Shown here: in pieces, positions 62,650 to 64,000 of the stretch | How positions within the stretch are numbered: position 1 is the first letter of the stretch | Layout: every line of letters begins with the position of its first letter | Assembly: GCA_025642075.2 (NCBI GenBank) | Contig: JAODUO010000031.1 | Span: forward strand, 268,501-332,500 | Source of the DNA: Ridgeia piscesae | Taxonomy: Eukaryota; Annelida; Polychaeta; Sabellida; Siboglinidae | Length of the DNA: 64,000 nucleotides | Direction of reading: 5' to 3' | Program-made: the position numbers and the translations under genes | The notes under the pieces: model-generated | Seen by the model: the letters and a program-made list of their open reading frames with translations, nothing else | Database searches by the model: none | What the model was told of the DNA's origin: nothing

Positions 62650-62752
62650 ATGGCTTATGACTTATGTTTCAAGGGCACAACACTCAAATTTTTGCGGCGA
62701 CTTTCACCATTTTGGGAGCATATTCGCGTTGTCGTCGGATCTTGGAAAACAG
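62650..62752 (+). CDS. Weak candidate first coding exon of an unknown gene
   Basis: acaacATGG start context, 34 codons (MAYDLCFKGTTLKFLRRL then SPFWEHIRVVVGSWKT), ending at a possible donor ACAG|gtggac. Not recognised as any family. It would be divergent from Cep112. May be chance. Confidence 0.15.
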
Positions 62753-63204
62753 GTGGACCGATCGGGACTTGAGAAGTTGATTCTTGACCAACAAGTTGAA
62801 GCAGCGTTCAATTATGCTTGTTTATCGCCACCTTCTCCACCCCAATCCTGATGTAGGCCTACTCATCTCCTTTGCTTCTTTTTCGGTGTCTCTTTGCCAT
62901 TTGTTCCGTGGCTTTGCTCTTCCCCTTCTTCCCGTGGGGTTCCATGTGATGGCTTGACGGGTGATTGTTTAGTGAGGTTTCCTAAGCGTATGTCATATCC
63001 ACCTCCATTTTCTCATCCTTATTTTTATTTCGTTTTCGTGCTGATTTTGAATGATTTAGCCCGATGATTTTCTTGTCCGAATCTAAAGAGTCGCACTCTG
63101 CAGCTAAGTGTGCACACGAGTCTGTCAGCAGCTGTCTGTGATAATATTTGATTCAGGAGACAACGTAATTTATTGGTCATTGTGGAGGGCCTCCCCTTTG
63201 CTTT

Positions 63205-63335
63205 TTCTCATGTTTTGCTGTGCCTAGAACGTCGAGGTCTCAATCGAGGGAACGCGGGTTCAAATCCTCTGTTGCCATTTCGAACCTTTGGGAAGTTCAT
63301 TAATCCTAAATTGCTTCAGTTCATTTAGCTGACTA
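63205..63335 (+). mobile_element. Degraded tRNA-derived SINE
   Basis: Pol III B-box GGTTCAAATCC at 63257-63267, preceded by tRNA-like tagaacgtcgaggtctcaat cgaggg. It is followed by tttgggaagttcattaatcc taaattgcttcagtt, which resembles the core found in several invertebrate SINEs, and then by AT and GT microsatellites as at SINE tails. No complete cloverleaf. Confidence 0.5.
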
Positions 63336-63336
63336 T

Positions 63337-63972
<636 letters not shown>

Positions 63973-64000
63973 TATGTATTTTACTTTTATATATAATGTA

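Noticed and set aside
63220..63280. tRNA gene suggested by the B-box
   Set aside because: No matching acceptor stem or full cloverleaf; better explained as a SINE head.

Overview
The window is animal (metazoan) nuclear DNA. It shows spliced genes with GT..AG introns, non-LTR retrotransposon remains, a tRNA-derived SINE relic, long CA/GT and TA microsatellites, and an exceptional load of minisatellites. Two conserved bilaterian genes are recognisable. The species cannot be fixed from sequence alone. A single Axin with a DIX domain, the retrotransposon types and the repeat load fit a marine invertebrate (for example a mollusc or another spiralian, or an invertebrate deuterostome), but that is inference.

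Layout. (1) 1-3782, + strand: the last four exons of Axin (beta-catenin destruction-complex scaffold), ending in a complete DIX domain; the rest of the gene lies left of the window. (2) 3783-10023: region between the two convergent 3' ends, with candidate Axin polyadenylation signals, a CpG-rich patch carrying several TCF/LEF-type motifs, and dispersed repeats. (3) 10024-60019, - strand: a complete 31-exon gene that I reconstruct as Cep112 (centrosomal coiled-coil protein, formerly CCDC46). It encodes about 999 residues: a conserved N-terminal domain, a proline/serine linker, then coiled coil to the C terminus. Splice phases agree at every junction except for one apparent +1 base in exon 29 and an ambiguous donor at exon 9. 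(4) 60020-64000: a start-codon-containing minisatellite, presumed upstream region of Cep112, a weak candidate first exon on + at 62650, a SINE relic, and a >600-base GT run at the edge.

Most of the 50 kb Cep112 locus is intron filled by about 20 tandem arrays (8 to 88 bp units, up to about 5 kb each). The most unusual observation is their placement. Most begin at, or within about 60 bases of, an exon edge, and in at least six the unit contains a copy of the adjoining splice site (donor copies at exons 9, 28 and 29; acceptor copies at exons 14, 18 and 24). One further array multiplies the Cep112 start-codon region. This looks like repeated tandem duplication seeded at exon-intron junctions, leaving introns with tens of decoy splice sites. 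I know of no named class for this.

Intron 29 holds a CR1/Jockey-like non-LTR element (15010-17260) broken by single-base frameshifts, and a separate LINE fragment with a 2A-like motif. Axin and Cep112 neighbour each other in vertebrates too (AXIN2-CEP112), so the window appears to preserve an old gene neighbourhood. The long open frames inside arrays are by-products of repeat periodicity, not genes.
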